From assembly GCA_031258195.1 (NCBI GenBank), contig JAIRNF010000035.1, forward strand, positions 1-64,000: a stretch of DNA of 64,000 bases, given 5' to 3'. Both the position numbers and the translations under genes were made by a program. This DNA comes from Prevotellaceae bacterium. GTDB lineage: Bacteria > Bacteroidota > Bacteroidia > Bacteroidales > UBA932. Every line of letters begins with the position of its first letter. The stretch's first letter is position 1. Below, piece after piece: positions 1 through 9,290 of this stretch. The notes beneath the pieces were generated by a model. That model saw only the letters and a program-made list of their open reading frames with translations, was not told where the DNA came from and searched no databases.

Positions 1-3000
1 GGCTCAAGCATCACGGTAAGCGTTGCCGATATTTACTGGGTAGTTGCGGTAGAAGGCTCCTGCCAGTCAGGAAAGAGTGATGAGAAGGAAGTTGTTAAGA
101 GTGGTCAAGCCGCTCTTCCGCGTCCGACGGTAACATCTAATGGCATTACTGAAGTCTGTTCAGGCGGAAGCGTAGCGTTAGAGGTAACAAATACTGACGA
201 GTTTGATGCGTTGGGAGGTACTATAACATACCAATGGTTTAACAGCCAAGGTAAGATAGATGGTGCGACCGAACCGACATACCATGCGGAAGTAGAAGAT
301 GCTGGTTACTATGTGGTGGCGATGGACGGAGCTTGTCAGTCATTGCCAAGTGATCCGGCAATAGGGTTGACCGTAGGCTCACCTGCGGATTTAAAGAAAC
401 CGGAAATTACCAGCACTTCAGGTCACCTGATCTGCGAAGACGGTTCGGCTGATCTAGTAGCTCAGATAGCACAGAGCGAAGGTGGTGGTTTGTATGGCAA
501 TGACGTAACTTATACTTGGTATCGTAGCGGTGTTAATATTGGTACAACGGTAAACAACCGTATTACGGTAACCGAAGGAGGATTATATAAAGTAGTTGTC
601 AGGAAGGATGATTGCGGCTCTAAGGTAAGCGATGGTTATCAGATGGATATAGATCATGGTAATTCAGCTCCGAGCCAGCCGGTAATCACCCCAAATCCGA
701 CTACGATTGTGGCAGGCGGAACCCGTACACTTGGCGTAACTGTGGGTGGAGTTCATCCTGCGGGTATGACGTACGATTGGTATATGTTGGATAGTAACGA
801 TGAGTATGTACACATATACGGACCGACTCCTAATACCTACTATGATGCAACCAGCGAAGGCACTTATGCGGTGATCGCAATAGATGGGAACAATGGTTGT
901 CGCTCAATTCGTAGCATAGGTGCGGTGGTAGTAGAGATAGTAGGTCAAGCGCTGGAGAAGCCAATGATTAAGGTGGTTAACGGTATAGAAGAGCTATGTG
1001 TAGGAGGTACAGTAGAGCTACGTGCGGTTAAGGCTGCCGACGAAAGCGGCTATGCCCCCGGTACGCAGTTTATCTGGTATTTCGAATTCCCGCAAGGTTC
1101 GGGTAAGACTGTCTTAAGCGAAACTTCAATGACGCTACAGGTAGCTCAAGAAGGTTACTATAGCGTGAAGGTAGCAGACAGCGGCTTTGGAGAGTCAGAA
1201 GAGAGCGCTCAGAAGTACATCAGCCAAGGAGCTAACACGGGCATACCTGTGGCACCTAAGATTATTAGCGATGGCGGAGTGGTGGTATGCGCAGCTAACG
1301 GAACACTTAAGCTGACAGCTGTACGCTCTGATAATGACGCGCCTTACCCAACAACCGATGGTCTGATGTTCAAGTGGTTCAATGATGGTGAAGAAGTACA
1401 GTACACAGCTAGCCCTGTATATCACGCGCCGGGCTCAATAGCGTCAGCTAACTATACAGTAGTAGTATTTGATGGCTCATGCGCAAGCCAAGAAAGCGCA
1501 GAGTTTACAGTAACAGGCGGTACGGGTAATCTCGCGCCGGATGCGCCGGAGATCGAAGTAATGGGAGGTAGTTCGGATATTTGTTCGGGTGGTACAGTAA
1601 CCTTACAGGTTAAGCATCCTAGTACAAACAATACAACAACCTACCATTGGTTTGGTGTAACTCAGGGTGATCTTAACTACGAAGGCGCAAGTATTGCAGT
1701 GGGCGTAGAAGATACATACTATGCTATAGCAAGAAAGAATGGCTGCGACTCGCACAAATCGAATGAAGAAGATATAACAGTATCAGGTAGCGGTCAGGCT
1801 CCGGATAAGCCAATAGTTAATAGTACAACAGGCGAGTTCTGCGAGAATGGTAGCTACACAATAGAAGTAACGAATATACTTGACTATGACAATATGGATG
1901 TTGAGTACGAATGGCACAGAAAGGTTGGCGGATTGATCGTTGGTGAAACAGGATCATCGTTAATCGTGACATCAGAAAACACATATTGGGTTGTTGTAGT
2001 AGATAAGATTACAGGTTGCAAGTCAGCTGCTAGCGATACGGTAGAAGTGACTAAGGGTAACCCTACAAGCCTAAAACAACCGAAGATTGCTTTAGAAAAT
2101 GGAGCAACTACAGGTGAGATATGTACTGACGGCGGCAGTGCAACTATCAGAGTAACGAACTTGAATGACTACAACGATGGTATAAAGTTCCAGTGGTATA
2201 ACAGTGCAGGTAAGATTGAGGGAGCAATATACCCATCGTACATTGCAACACAGCCGGATGATAATTACCGTGTAGTGGCAATAGACGGAACTTGCCAGTC
2301 GGTACCAAGTAACTCTGTTAAGTTAGAATGGGGTAACAATAGTGCTAACATGGTAGCACCTAAGATAGTTGCTGAACCTGATTTAGATCCTGCAGAAATG
2401 TGTGCTAACGGTAGCGTTAAGCTAACGACTGTACCATTCGATGGTACTACTTACCCGGCAGATTATACTTATAAGTGGTATGTAAACGGTATAATAGACG
2501 CACAGATAACAGGACCTGTATATGTAGCAGAAGAAGCAGGGCTATACGAAGTTGTAGTGCTAGACGGAAGCGCATGTCAATCGGTTCCTGCAGCTAAGGA
2601 AGTAATGATCAACGGAGGAGATGCAACAGATCTGCTTCCAAGAGTAGAGGCTCTTGTTACTTCGTTCTGCGATGGAGGTTCGGCTAAGCTGACTGCTAAG
2701 CCGGTTAACGCTGCAAGTTTCCCAGCTACAGCGGAATTCCAATGGTACTTTAACAACCAGCCGATATACGGTGCGCCAATTACGCAAGATTACTTTGCTA
2801 CTGAACAAGGTTACTATTCAGTTGTTGTTAAAGATGGTACATGTACTTCTCAACGTAGCGAGAATGTTTACATTACGAAATCATCAGGTGCGGCTCTTGC
2901 TAAGCCAAAGATTTTACCTGACGGTAACCCGGTAACATACTGTCTGAACGGTAGTATAGAGCTTGAGGCTGTACCTACAGCAGGTGATCCGTACGATCCT

Positions 3001-6000
3001 AGTACAGTAGAGTACTATTGGTATAATACTGTAACAGGATTGGTTAAGAGTGGTCCGTCTAGCGTGTACAACGCTTCGGAAGATGGCGAATACTACGTGG
3101 TAGTTTACAACGGATGTTGGTCTGAGCCTAGTGATGTTAAGAAGGTAGTTGTAGATCCTTATAACCAAGCTCCTTATGAGCCGGAAATTACAGTGGAACC
3201 GATTAGCCAGACAATATGCGATAATGGTAGCGTTAAGCTAACTGCTAAGCCAAAACAGCCAGCGGGAAGCACCACATATCCGCCTACCGGAATTATCTAT
3301 AAGTGGTACAAAGATGGAGTTGAAGTAGCAACAACTACTGTAAACATTTACCATGCACCATGGGTAATAGGAGATGCTACCGTAACTTATACAGTGACGG
3401 TGTTCGACAATGGCGGTTGTCAGTCTAAGGAAAGTGAAGGTGTAGACATTACTCCGTCAGGAAATAGCGCACCTCATAAGCCTAAGCTTACACCATCTAG
3501 CAACGATATCTGTATTAACGGTATGGTAGTAATTACGCTTACAGAATCGGCAGGTGATACATACGAATGGTATCGCGACGGTGTAATGGTTGATGTTAAC
3601 CATGTACCGGAATACCATGCACTGGTAGATGGCGATTACTATGCAGTAGTTTTAGATGGCGATTGTCGCTCGGTACCAAGTGATGTGATTACGATAAATC
3701 AGTCTGGAACAACTGCGCCTAATAAGCCGGTTATCGTTCCTGATGGTATAGTATATATGTGCGAAGGTGGTTCGGTAGAGCTTAAGTCATCAGACGCCGG
3801 TAGCGGAGTAGAATACTGGTGGTTCAAAGATGGAGTACATGTAGCAACTACGCTATCTAGATATTACTTGGCAACAGCGCCCGGTTTATATAAGGTAGCT
3901 GTTAAGGATGGTAATAACAGTTGTATGTCTCAAGAATCAGCTGGTATAGCAGACGTAAGGCTATCTGGAAATACAATAACAGATGTACCGTACATTACTG
4001 CTCCGTCACAAGATCTATGTGCAGGACTAAGCCTGATCCTAACGGCAAATGTAGATAACCCAACAGGTACAATTACCGGTTACAGATGGTACGAAGAGAC
4101 TAAGGGCTTCTTGAACGAAACAGGTCAAACCATAGCTGTATCGGAAGCTGGTAAATACCGTGTGGTTGTTGAGATAGACGGTCTATGTCAGTCTGCGCTA
4201 AGTGCTGAGTTTGAAGTAACAGAATCTACAGATCCTAACTGCTTCGCTTCAAACATTATCCTGTCAGTTGATGACGATGAAGTGTTGGAAGGCAATAGCA
4301 CATATATTAGAGTTAAGCTGGCAAATGGCTATGCTGCTACAACTAACATGAAGATAGACCTAAGTTATGATGGTACGGCACATCAAGGACCATGTACACA
4401 ATACGATCCTTATGGAGACTACCAGATTATATCAGGTACTCCTAACGAGATAATCATACCTCAAGGTCTGAGTACAGCATTTGTAGAGCTGAGGACGTGC
4501 CACGACTACGTATATGAAGGTGATGAAACAGTAGTTATTAAGGCTACACACAATGGATCACCATTATACGATAGCCCGCAAACAGTAACTATTAAAGATT
4601 ATGACGCAGATGGTGAAGGTAAGATGCGTATTAAATGGGAGTTATTGCCAACAGGGCACCCGGCTGGTAATAATAGAGTAAGTAAGGGACAAACAGCCTT
4701 ATATAAGTTAACAGCTTACCACCCAACGTTAGATGAGCCGATAGTTGTGCAGCATGCGGAAATTGTAGGATTACAGTATCTGGCTGGTACTACTGCAGAT
4801 CCCGTTACTCAGTACGTTCAGGTAGCATCTGGTACAATTCCTGCGGGTGATAGCACTACTGTTGTAATGATTGAGACTAAGGAAGATGGTATTATTGAGA
4901 GAAATGAACTAGTGGTAATCTCAGAAATTGAACCATTCCACGAAAGAGTGCATGCTGTATCACCAAAATTGTTCATCCGATCTAACGGTCTTAACCAGTT
5001 TGGAGGATTCGACTTCAACATAACCTTAGAACCGCTAAATACTGCCGATACAGAGGCAGAAGTTGTAGAAGGCGACTCCTTTAAGCTTACTATAGCGCTT
5101 ACAGATCAAACTATGGTGGTCGGAGAAGATGTGAAATTCACCCTGTCTCAGGTTATTACGGGATTACCGAATATGGCTGTAGCAGGTATCGACTTCGAGG
5201 CGTTTAATTCAGAAGTAACAATCCTTGAGGGTACTTCTAAGGTAGAGGTATATATTAAAACAATTGGTAACGATGTGTACGAAGGTAGCAGGCAGCTCGA
5301 TCTGGATGTTGTTCCGGTACATCCTGATGATAGAATTGTTAACCGTACACCGGATCCATTGGTAGGCATAATAGTAGATGACGATAAGCTTTGTATTACA
5401 ATTACATCGAGCGAAGAGGGTATCGATGATCTTATTATCGAAGCAACAATTGCGGTAGAAGTTCACAACCTGTCTCCAAATGCTAACCCGGTAGTTATAC
5501 AGTTGGAGAACAAGAATATCCTGGCTACGCACTACGTTGTACCTAACGAGTTTACGCCAACAGGATTCATTACGTTTACTAATGCGGCACCAACGCCTTA
5601 TACTAAGCATGAGTTTAAGATTAGGACAACGTTAGTGCCACCACTTGACCCGGCTAACTTCGATATTACAACTTACACAACTGTGTTCGAAGAGCTACTG
5701 ATAGACATTAACTATAGCTTATCTAATATTGAGCAAGAAAATATAGATTGTTTCGAACCGCTAACGCTTGTTAATAGTGATGACTTCGATCAAGATGGTC
5801 TGCCGAACTGGATAGAACGTGAAGATCCAAACTGCCCGGGTAGTGGCGATTCGAACAACAACGGCATTCCGAACGAGTGGGATCCATACGATCCGAATGC
5901 AGACGATGATGGCGATGGTATTCCTAACTGGATGGAAGACACCAACCGCGATGGTAACCCATACAACGACTTTGCAGGAAGTAGCTGCTTACCAAACTTT

Positions 6001-6372
6001 GCTAATCCTGACTCTGACGGCGACGGTGTTCCTGATGCAGTTGAAAACTGGACGAATAGACCTTACGATGATAACCAAGGCGAAATTCGCATCCATCCGG
6101 CTTTATCGCTTAACGATGACGGTATAGGTAACGATAGGTTATATATTGAGAATATTAATAAGTATCCTGAAAATAAGGTTACCATATTCGATCGTCAAGG
6201 TTTCGTAGTATACGAAGAAAGTGGATATAACAACAAAGACGTATCCTTTGCAGGTATCTCTAAGAAGACTAAGAAGAAAGTTCCGATGGGTACATACTTT
6301 GTAATTGTAGAGTACAAGAAGGCTGACGGAGCTAAGAAATACTACGATAAAGCAGTAGAGGTAAGATACTAG
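1..6372 (+). CDS. Giant Ig-like/Calx-beta surface protein with T9SS type-B-like C-terminus (5' partial)
   Basis: The frame is open from base 1, so the start lies upstream; the first in-frame ATG is at 211, but coding-like sequence with the same repeat pattern precedes it. At least 2,123 residues are present. Most of the protein is about 15 imperfect Ig-like modules of 85-95 residues, each opening with a Cys-x-x-Gly-Ser/Thr motif, a central Tyr/Phe-x-Trp-Tyr/Phe strand, and closing near a second Cys (often DG.C.S). These are followed by Calx-beta-like domains (ExxEGD and DDD motifs, roughly 3990-5390 nt), an Asp-rich thrombospondin type 3-like calcium-binding stretch (about 5780-6060) and a C-terminal domain resembling the gliding-motility-associated/T9SS type B sorting domain (HPALSLNDDGIGND, then IFDRQGFVVYE). 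Inference: it is exported by T9SS and anchored or displayed at the surface, with the downstream PorP/SprF protein as partner. Adhesion is a likely role; the ligand is unknown. Confidence 0.85.
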   Translation, partial: GSSITVSVADIYWVVAVEGSCQSGKSDEKEVVKSGQAALPRPTVTSNGITEVCSGGSVALEVTNTDEFDALGGTITYQWFNSQGKIDGATEPTYHAEVEDAGYYVVAMDGACQSLPSDPAIGLTVGSPADLKKPEITSTSGHLICEDGSADLVAQIAQSEGGGLYGNDVTYTWYRSGVNIGTTVNNRITVTEGGLYKVVVRKDDCGSKVSDGYQMDIDHGNSAPSQPVITPNPTTIVAGGTRTLGVTVGGVHPAGMTYDWYMLDSNDEYVHIYGPTPNTYYDATSEGTYAVIAIDGNNGCRSIRSIGAVVVEIVGQALEKPMIKVVNGIEELCVGGTVELRAVKAADESGYAPGTQFIWYFEFPQGSGKTVLSETSMTLQVAQEGYYSVKVADSGFGESEESAQKYISQGANTGIPVAPKIISDGGVVVCAANGTLKLTAVRSDNDAPYPTTDGLMFKWFNDGEEVQYTASPVYHAPGSIASANYTVVVFDGSCASQESAEFTVTGGTGNLAPDAPEIEVMGGSSDICSGGTVTLQVKHPSTNNTTTYHWFGVTQGDLNYEGASIAVGVEDTYYAIARKNGCDSHKSNEEDITVSGSGQAPDKPIVNSTTGEFCENGSYTIEVTNILDYDNMDVEYEWHRKVGGLIVGETGSSLIVTSENTYWVVVVDKITGCKSAASDTVEVTKGNPTSLKQPKIALENGATTGEICTDGGSATIRVTNLNDYNDGIKFQWYNSAGKIEGAIYPSYIATQPDDNYRVVAIDGTCQSVPSNSVKLEWGNNSANMVAPKIVAEPDLDPAEMCANGSVKLTTVPFDGTTYPADYTYKWYVNGIIDAQITGPVYVAEEAGLYEVVVLDGSACQSVPAAKEVMINGGDATDLLPRVEALVTSFCDGGSAKLTAKPVNAASFPATAEFQWYFNNQPIYGAPITQDYFATEQGYYSVVVKDGTCTSQRSENVYITKSSGAALAKPKILPDGNPVTYCLNGSIELEAVPTAGDPYDPSTVEYYWYNTVTGLVKSGPSSVYNASEDGEYYVVVYNGCWSEPSDVKKVVVDPYNQAPYEPEITVEPISQTICDNGSVKLTAKPKQPAGSTTYPPTGIIYKWYKDGVEVATTTVNIYHAPWVIGDATVTYTVTVFDNGGCQSKESEGVDITPSGNSAPHKPKLTPSSNDICINGMVVITLTESAGDTYEWYRDGVMVDVNHVPEYHALVDGDYYAVVLDGDCRSVPSDVITINQSGTTAPNKPVIVPDGIVYMCEGGSVELKSSDAGSGVEYWWFKDGVHVATTLSRYYLATAPGLYKVAVKDGNNSCMSQESAGIADVRLSGNTITDVPYITAPSQDLCAGLSLILTANVDNPTGTITGYRWYEETKGFLNETGQTIAVSEAGKYRVVVEIDGLCQSALSAEFEVTESTDPNCFASNIILSVDDDEVLEGNSTYIRVKLANGYAATTNMKIDLSYDGTAHQGPCTQYDPYGDYQIISGTPNEIIIPQGLSTAFVELRTCHDYVYEGDETVVIKATHNGSPLYDSPQTVTIKDYDADGEGKMRIKWELLPTGHPAGNNRVSKGQTALYKLTAYHPTLDEPIVVQHAEIVGLQYLAGTTADPVTQYVQVASGTIPAGDSTTVVMIETKEDGIIERNELVVISEIEPFHERVHAVSPKLFIRSNGLNQFGGFDFNITLEPLNTADTEAEVVEGDSFKLTIALTDQTMVVGEDVKFTLSQVITGLPNMAVAGIDFEAFNSEVTILEGTSKVEVYIKTIGNDVYEGSRQLDLDVVPVHPDDRIVNRTPDPLVGIIVDDDKLCITITSSEEGIDDLIIEATIAVEVHNLSPNANPVVIQLENKNILATHYVVPNEFTPTGFITFTNAAPTPYTKHEFKIRTTLVPPLDPANFDITTYTTVFEELLIDINYSLSNIEQENIDCFEPLTLVNSDDFDQDGLPNWIEREDPNCPGSGDSNNNGIPNEWDPYDPNADDDGDGIPNWMEDTNRDGNPYNDFAGSSCLPNFANPDSDGDGVPDAVENWTNRPYDDNQGEIRIHPALSLNDDGIGNDRLYIENINKYPENKVTIFDRQGFVVYEESGYNNKDVSFAGISKKTKKKVPMGTYFVIVEYKKADGAKKYYDKAVEVRY

Positions 6373-6384
6373 TGGATTTATAAG

Positions 6385-6416
6385 GAGGGAAGCTCCTTTA
6401 ACATGGAGTTTCCCTC
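6385..6416 (+). terminator. Intercistronic stem-loop after the giant adhesin gene
   Basis: A 12-bp stem (GAGGGAAGCTCC with GGAGTTTCCCTC, one G-U pair) and an 8-nt loop lie 12 nt after the stop codon. It is not followed by a T tract, so it may attenuate or protect the transcript end rather than stop transcription fully before the PorP gene. Confidence 0.5.
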
Positions 6417-6441
6417 ATATATCAAATAAACGCAAAGAAAG

Positions 6442-7365
6442 ATGAAAAGAATTCAATTGATAACATTTGTCTTACTGGCCCTAGCTGGTTCTTTTTCGCT
6501 AAAAGCTCAGCAACGAAGCATATATTCGCAATATATGTTTAACGGGTTATCGATAAACCCCGCCTATTCGGCCACAGACATTGCGTCGAACTTGTCGCTT
6601 CATCATCGTGAACAATGGGTAGGATTGGACGGTGCGCCACGAACAAGCACGCTTTCATTCTATACGCCGACAGGTTTTTCAACATTATCTGTCGGAGCAC
6701 TTGTTTCATATGATAATATTAATGTAACTTCGCAATTCGGAGGAGCGATATCGGCAGCTATAAAAACTCGCCTGTCTGACGACTTATTTTTGGCAGCGGG
6801 TCTTAATATAGGGGCAGATTATGGTTTGGCAGATCTAACCTCCTTACCAACAACGTACGATCATATGTTCGCGAAGAATGAAAGAGATATTAACGGAGTA
6901 GTAGGAGCCGGATTGATACTTTTTAGTAGCAAGTTCTACTTAGGAGTGTCATCACCTCAGCTTCAGAATATTACGTTTAAGGAAGATAAAAATGACCCTA
7001 GAACAGGAACAATGTTTTTAAGACACTTCTATGTTTCAGGGGGGTATTTATGGGATATAAGTCAAGATTTTAAGCTTAAGCCAAATTTCCTTATCCGCTT
7101 ACCCGAAAAGTCAAGCATGCAGTATGATATCAACTTAAGCGCATTCTTGTTTAACCGCTTTTGGGTTGGAGCATCGTGGAGATCGGAAGAGTCTATTAAC
7201 GTGCTATTTAAGTACGAGTTCAGTCCGAAGTTTGAGTTTGTGTACTCATACGATATTTTAACAGGAGCAAGTGGCAAGGTAGCCAACGGCTCACACGAAG
7301 TTATGCTTAGCTACAGATTCATGGTACAACGTCAGCATGTTGTTCCTGTAAGGGGTTGGTTCTAG
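6442..7365 (+). CDS. PorP/SprF family type IX secretion system membrane protein
   Basis: This 307-residue protein has an N-terminal signal peptide ending near LKAQ, followed by the PorP/SprF family opening (SIYSQYMFNGLSINPAYSA) and alternating beta strands that fit an outer-membrane barrel. Family members work with T9SS and are often encoded just downstream of a giant type-B CTD protein, as here; the SprF type is required for secretion or surface attachment of its neighbour adhesin in gliding Bacteroidota. Length is typical. The following OmpA/PD40 gene completes the common adhesin-PorP-PorE-like gene order. The call as a dedicated partner for the upstream adhesin is inference from context; the family call is firm. 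Confidence 0.88.
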   Translation: MKRIQLITFVLLALAGSFSLKAQQRSIYSQYMFNGLSINPAYSATDIASNLSLHHREQWVGLDGAPRTSTLSFYTPTGFSTLSVGALVSYDNINVTSQFGGAISAAIKTRLSDDLFLAAGLNIGADYGLADLTSLPTTYDHMFAKNERDINGVVGAGLILFSSKFYLGVSSPQLQNITFKEDKNDPRTGTMFLRHFYVSGGYLWDISQDFKLKPNFLIRLPEKSSMQYDINLSAFLFNRFWVGASWRSEESINVLFKYEFSPKFEFVYSYDILTGASGKVANGSHEVMLSYRFMVQRQHVVPVRGWF

Positions 7366-7428
7366 TAGAAAGTCTTAGTATCAAATAAGTAAACCAAGTA
7401 AATTATAAATATATAATTAATTGTAACT

Positions 7429-9258
7429 ATGAAGTGTACCATGAAGTTTGTTTTCACCTGTATTTTGCTGGCTGTGGTTGCGATTCCGCTTCAAGCGAGA
7501 AGTTCTGATCCAGACGCACCAGGTCGCAAAGAAAAGAAGGCTGACTTAAACGTATTCGCACAAAATTTTAGCAGAGCGGAGAAATACTATTTCGATGCGC
7601 TAAATGCTGGCGTTGGTAAGGTGGCAACAGAACGCATAAACCTTAAGTTAGCAGATCTTTACTACCAGACTAGGCAATACGATAAAGCTGAAGAGTACTA
7701 CGAAAAAACTATTCACAACCCCCTTTCGTATACCCCTAGAGATGTATGTAACTTTTTAGATGTCTTAGTTCGCGAACAGAAATTCAGAAGAGCAGAAGAG
7801 GTCAGCAGGTTATACCTGGATGTTTCTCCTTATTCAGAAGATGTTCGCTTTGTTAACCAACAGAAAGGGCTTAACGGTCTGATTAAGTATATGTTGTCAG
7901 ACAGTTCTCAGTACGCCCTAAAATTGGCATCTTTCTCTAGCGAAATATCTGATTTCTGGACATTAGAGCTAGGAGAGGAGATTTTATTTATTCGTAGCGA
8001 CCAGTTTGGCGGAAAGTCGACTAGAGACTTTATTAAGGGAGCTCAATACTACCTATTTGACGGTACTAGTATTAAGCCTTACGGAAAAGTAAGCAGTACC
8101 CTTCAAGCGGGACCCGCTGCTATTTCTCCGGACGGAAAAACCATGCTATATACGGATAACCGTTATAGCAACAGATTACCACGTAAGGTAGAACCGGGAG
8201 AAGTTGTAACTAACGCTTTGGTTATTAGCCAGCTTACATTAAACTCTAAAACCGGAAAGTGGGAAAAACCTACCATGCTTTTTAAAGATAGAGAAGACGT
8301 ATCATACTGTCACCCATCATTTTCTTCAAATGGACAGTACTTCTTCTTTGCATCAAACATGCCGGGAGGTTATGGCGGAATGGACCTTTACGTTTCGAAA
8401 TGGGATGGCAAAGGTTGGGGAAGCCCTGTTAACCTAGGACCGGAAGTAAATACAAGTGGCGACGAAGTATATCCGCTTGTACAGGGCGAAAGATTGCTGT
8501 TCTCATCAAATGGTCACGTTGGACTTGGCAGTCAGGATGTTTACTACGCAATACTTAACGCCTCTCTCGATGGTGTTATTAAAGGAAGTTTAAGACACAT
8601 GCCGTATCCTATTAATACATCTTCTAACGACTATGCTATGATGTTTTCGAGCGATAGAGATGGTTACGTATCGTCAGATCGTCCTAACGGTTTAGGATTT
8701 GACGATATTTATCGTTTTGTTAGAAACTCTACAAGCCTTGAAGGTTTGGGCGAATTAGGCATAGATAGAGGAGATTTCCTGAGAACAGAAGACGGAAGAT
8801 TTATTCCTGTTGATGTTGCTAGTCAAATAGGAGTTGGACAAGAAAGTAAACCTGAGGTATTACAAGCTCAAAAAGACTTAATTACAGGAAAAGCAGAAGC
8901 GGATTTAAGAGTATTCTTCGACTATAATGATGCCAATCTTAATAAGGTAGCTCTAAAAGTACTTAATAAATTTGTTGAAGAATATGGAGTTGTTGCTGGA
9001 GGAGATATTGCTATTGTAGGCTTTACAGACGAGATTGGTACGGAAGAACGTAATCAAGCATTGTCGGAAAGACGCGCCGAATCTGTTAAAAACTATCTAG
9101 TATCCAAAGGATATTCTGCAGCTTCTATTGATGCAAAGGGCGAAGGTCAGATTAAGCTATCGAAAGAAGAAGAGATTTCTTCAAAAGATAGAATTAATAG
9201 GCTTGCTCCTGCGCGTAAAGTAGAAATTAAGCTTGTATTTATTGAAGTTGTTAACTAA
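7429..9258 (+). CDS. PorE-like OmpA family protein with TPR and WD40-like repeats
   Basis: This 609-residue protein has a signal peptide (start at 7429, or the second Met at 7441, which gives a cleaner signal sequence). A TPR-like segment covers about residues 50-130 (LADLYYQTRQYDKAEEYYEK). PD40/WD40-like strands cover about 200-400 (AISPDGKTMLYT, SFSSNGQYFFFAS, GGMDLYVSKW). A C-terminal OmpA domain covers about 490-605, with the peptidoglycan-binding pattern GFTDEIGTEERNQALSERRA. This TPR-propeller-OmpA order matches PorE-type T9SS periplasmic proteins, which tether the system to peptidoglycan. It lies 63 nt after the PorP gene and 32 nt before the Calx-beta gene, suggesting one operon. Whether it serves the core T9SS or only this adhesin cluster cannot be decided. 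Confidence 0.82.
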   Translation: MKCTMKFVFTCILLAVVAIPLQARSSDPDAPGRKEKKADLNVFAQNFSRAEKYYFDALNAGVGKVATERINLKLADLYYQTRQYDKAEEYYEKTIHNPLSYTPRDVCNFLDVLVREQKFRRAEEVSRLYLDVSPYSEDVRFVNQQKGLNGLIKYMLSDSSQYALKLASFSSEISDFWTLELGEEILFIRSDQFGGKSTRDFIKGAQYYLFDGTSIKPYGKVSSTLQAGPAAISPDGKTMLYTDNRYSNRLPRKVEPGEVVTNALVISQLTLNSKTGKWEKPTMLFKDREDVSYCHPSFSSNGQYFFFASNMPGGYGGMDLYVSKWDGKGWGSPVNLGPEVNTSGDEVYPLVQGERLLFSSNGHVGLGSQDVYYAILNASLDGVIKGSLRHMPYPINTSSNDYAMMFSSDRDGYVSSDRPNGLGFDDIYRFVRNSTSLEGLGELGIDRGDFLRTEDGRFIPVDVASQIGVGQESKPEVLQAQKDLITGKAEADLRVFFDYNDANLNKVALKVLNKFVEEYGVVAGGDIAIVGFTDEIGTEERNQALSERRAESVKNYLVSKGYSAASIDAKGEGQIKLSKEEEISSKDRINRLAPARKVEIKLVFIEVVN

Positions 9259-9290
9259 TCAAAAACTATTATATAAAACCATCGTTTATT

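Noticed and set aside
5209..5610. 133-residue minus-strand frame inside the giant adhesin
   Set aside because: Low-complexity antisense frame in a repetitive gene; no start context or similarity.
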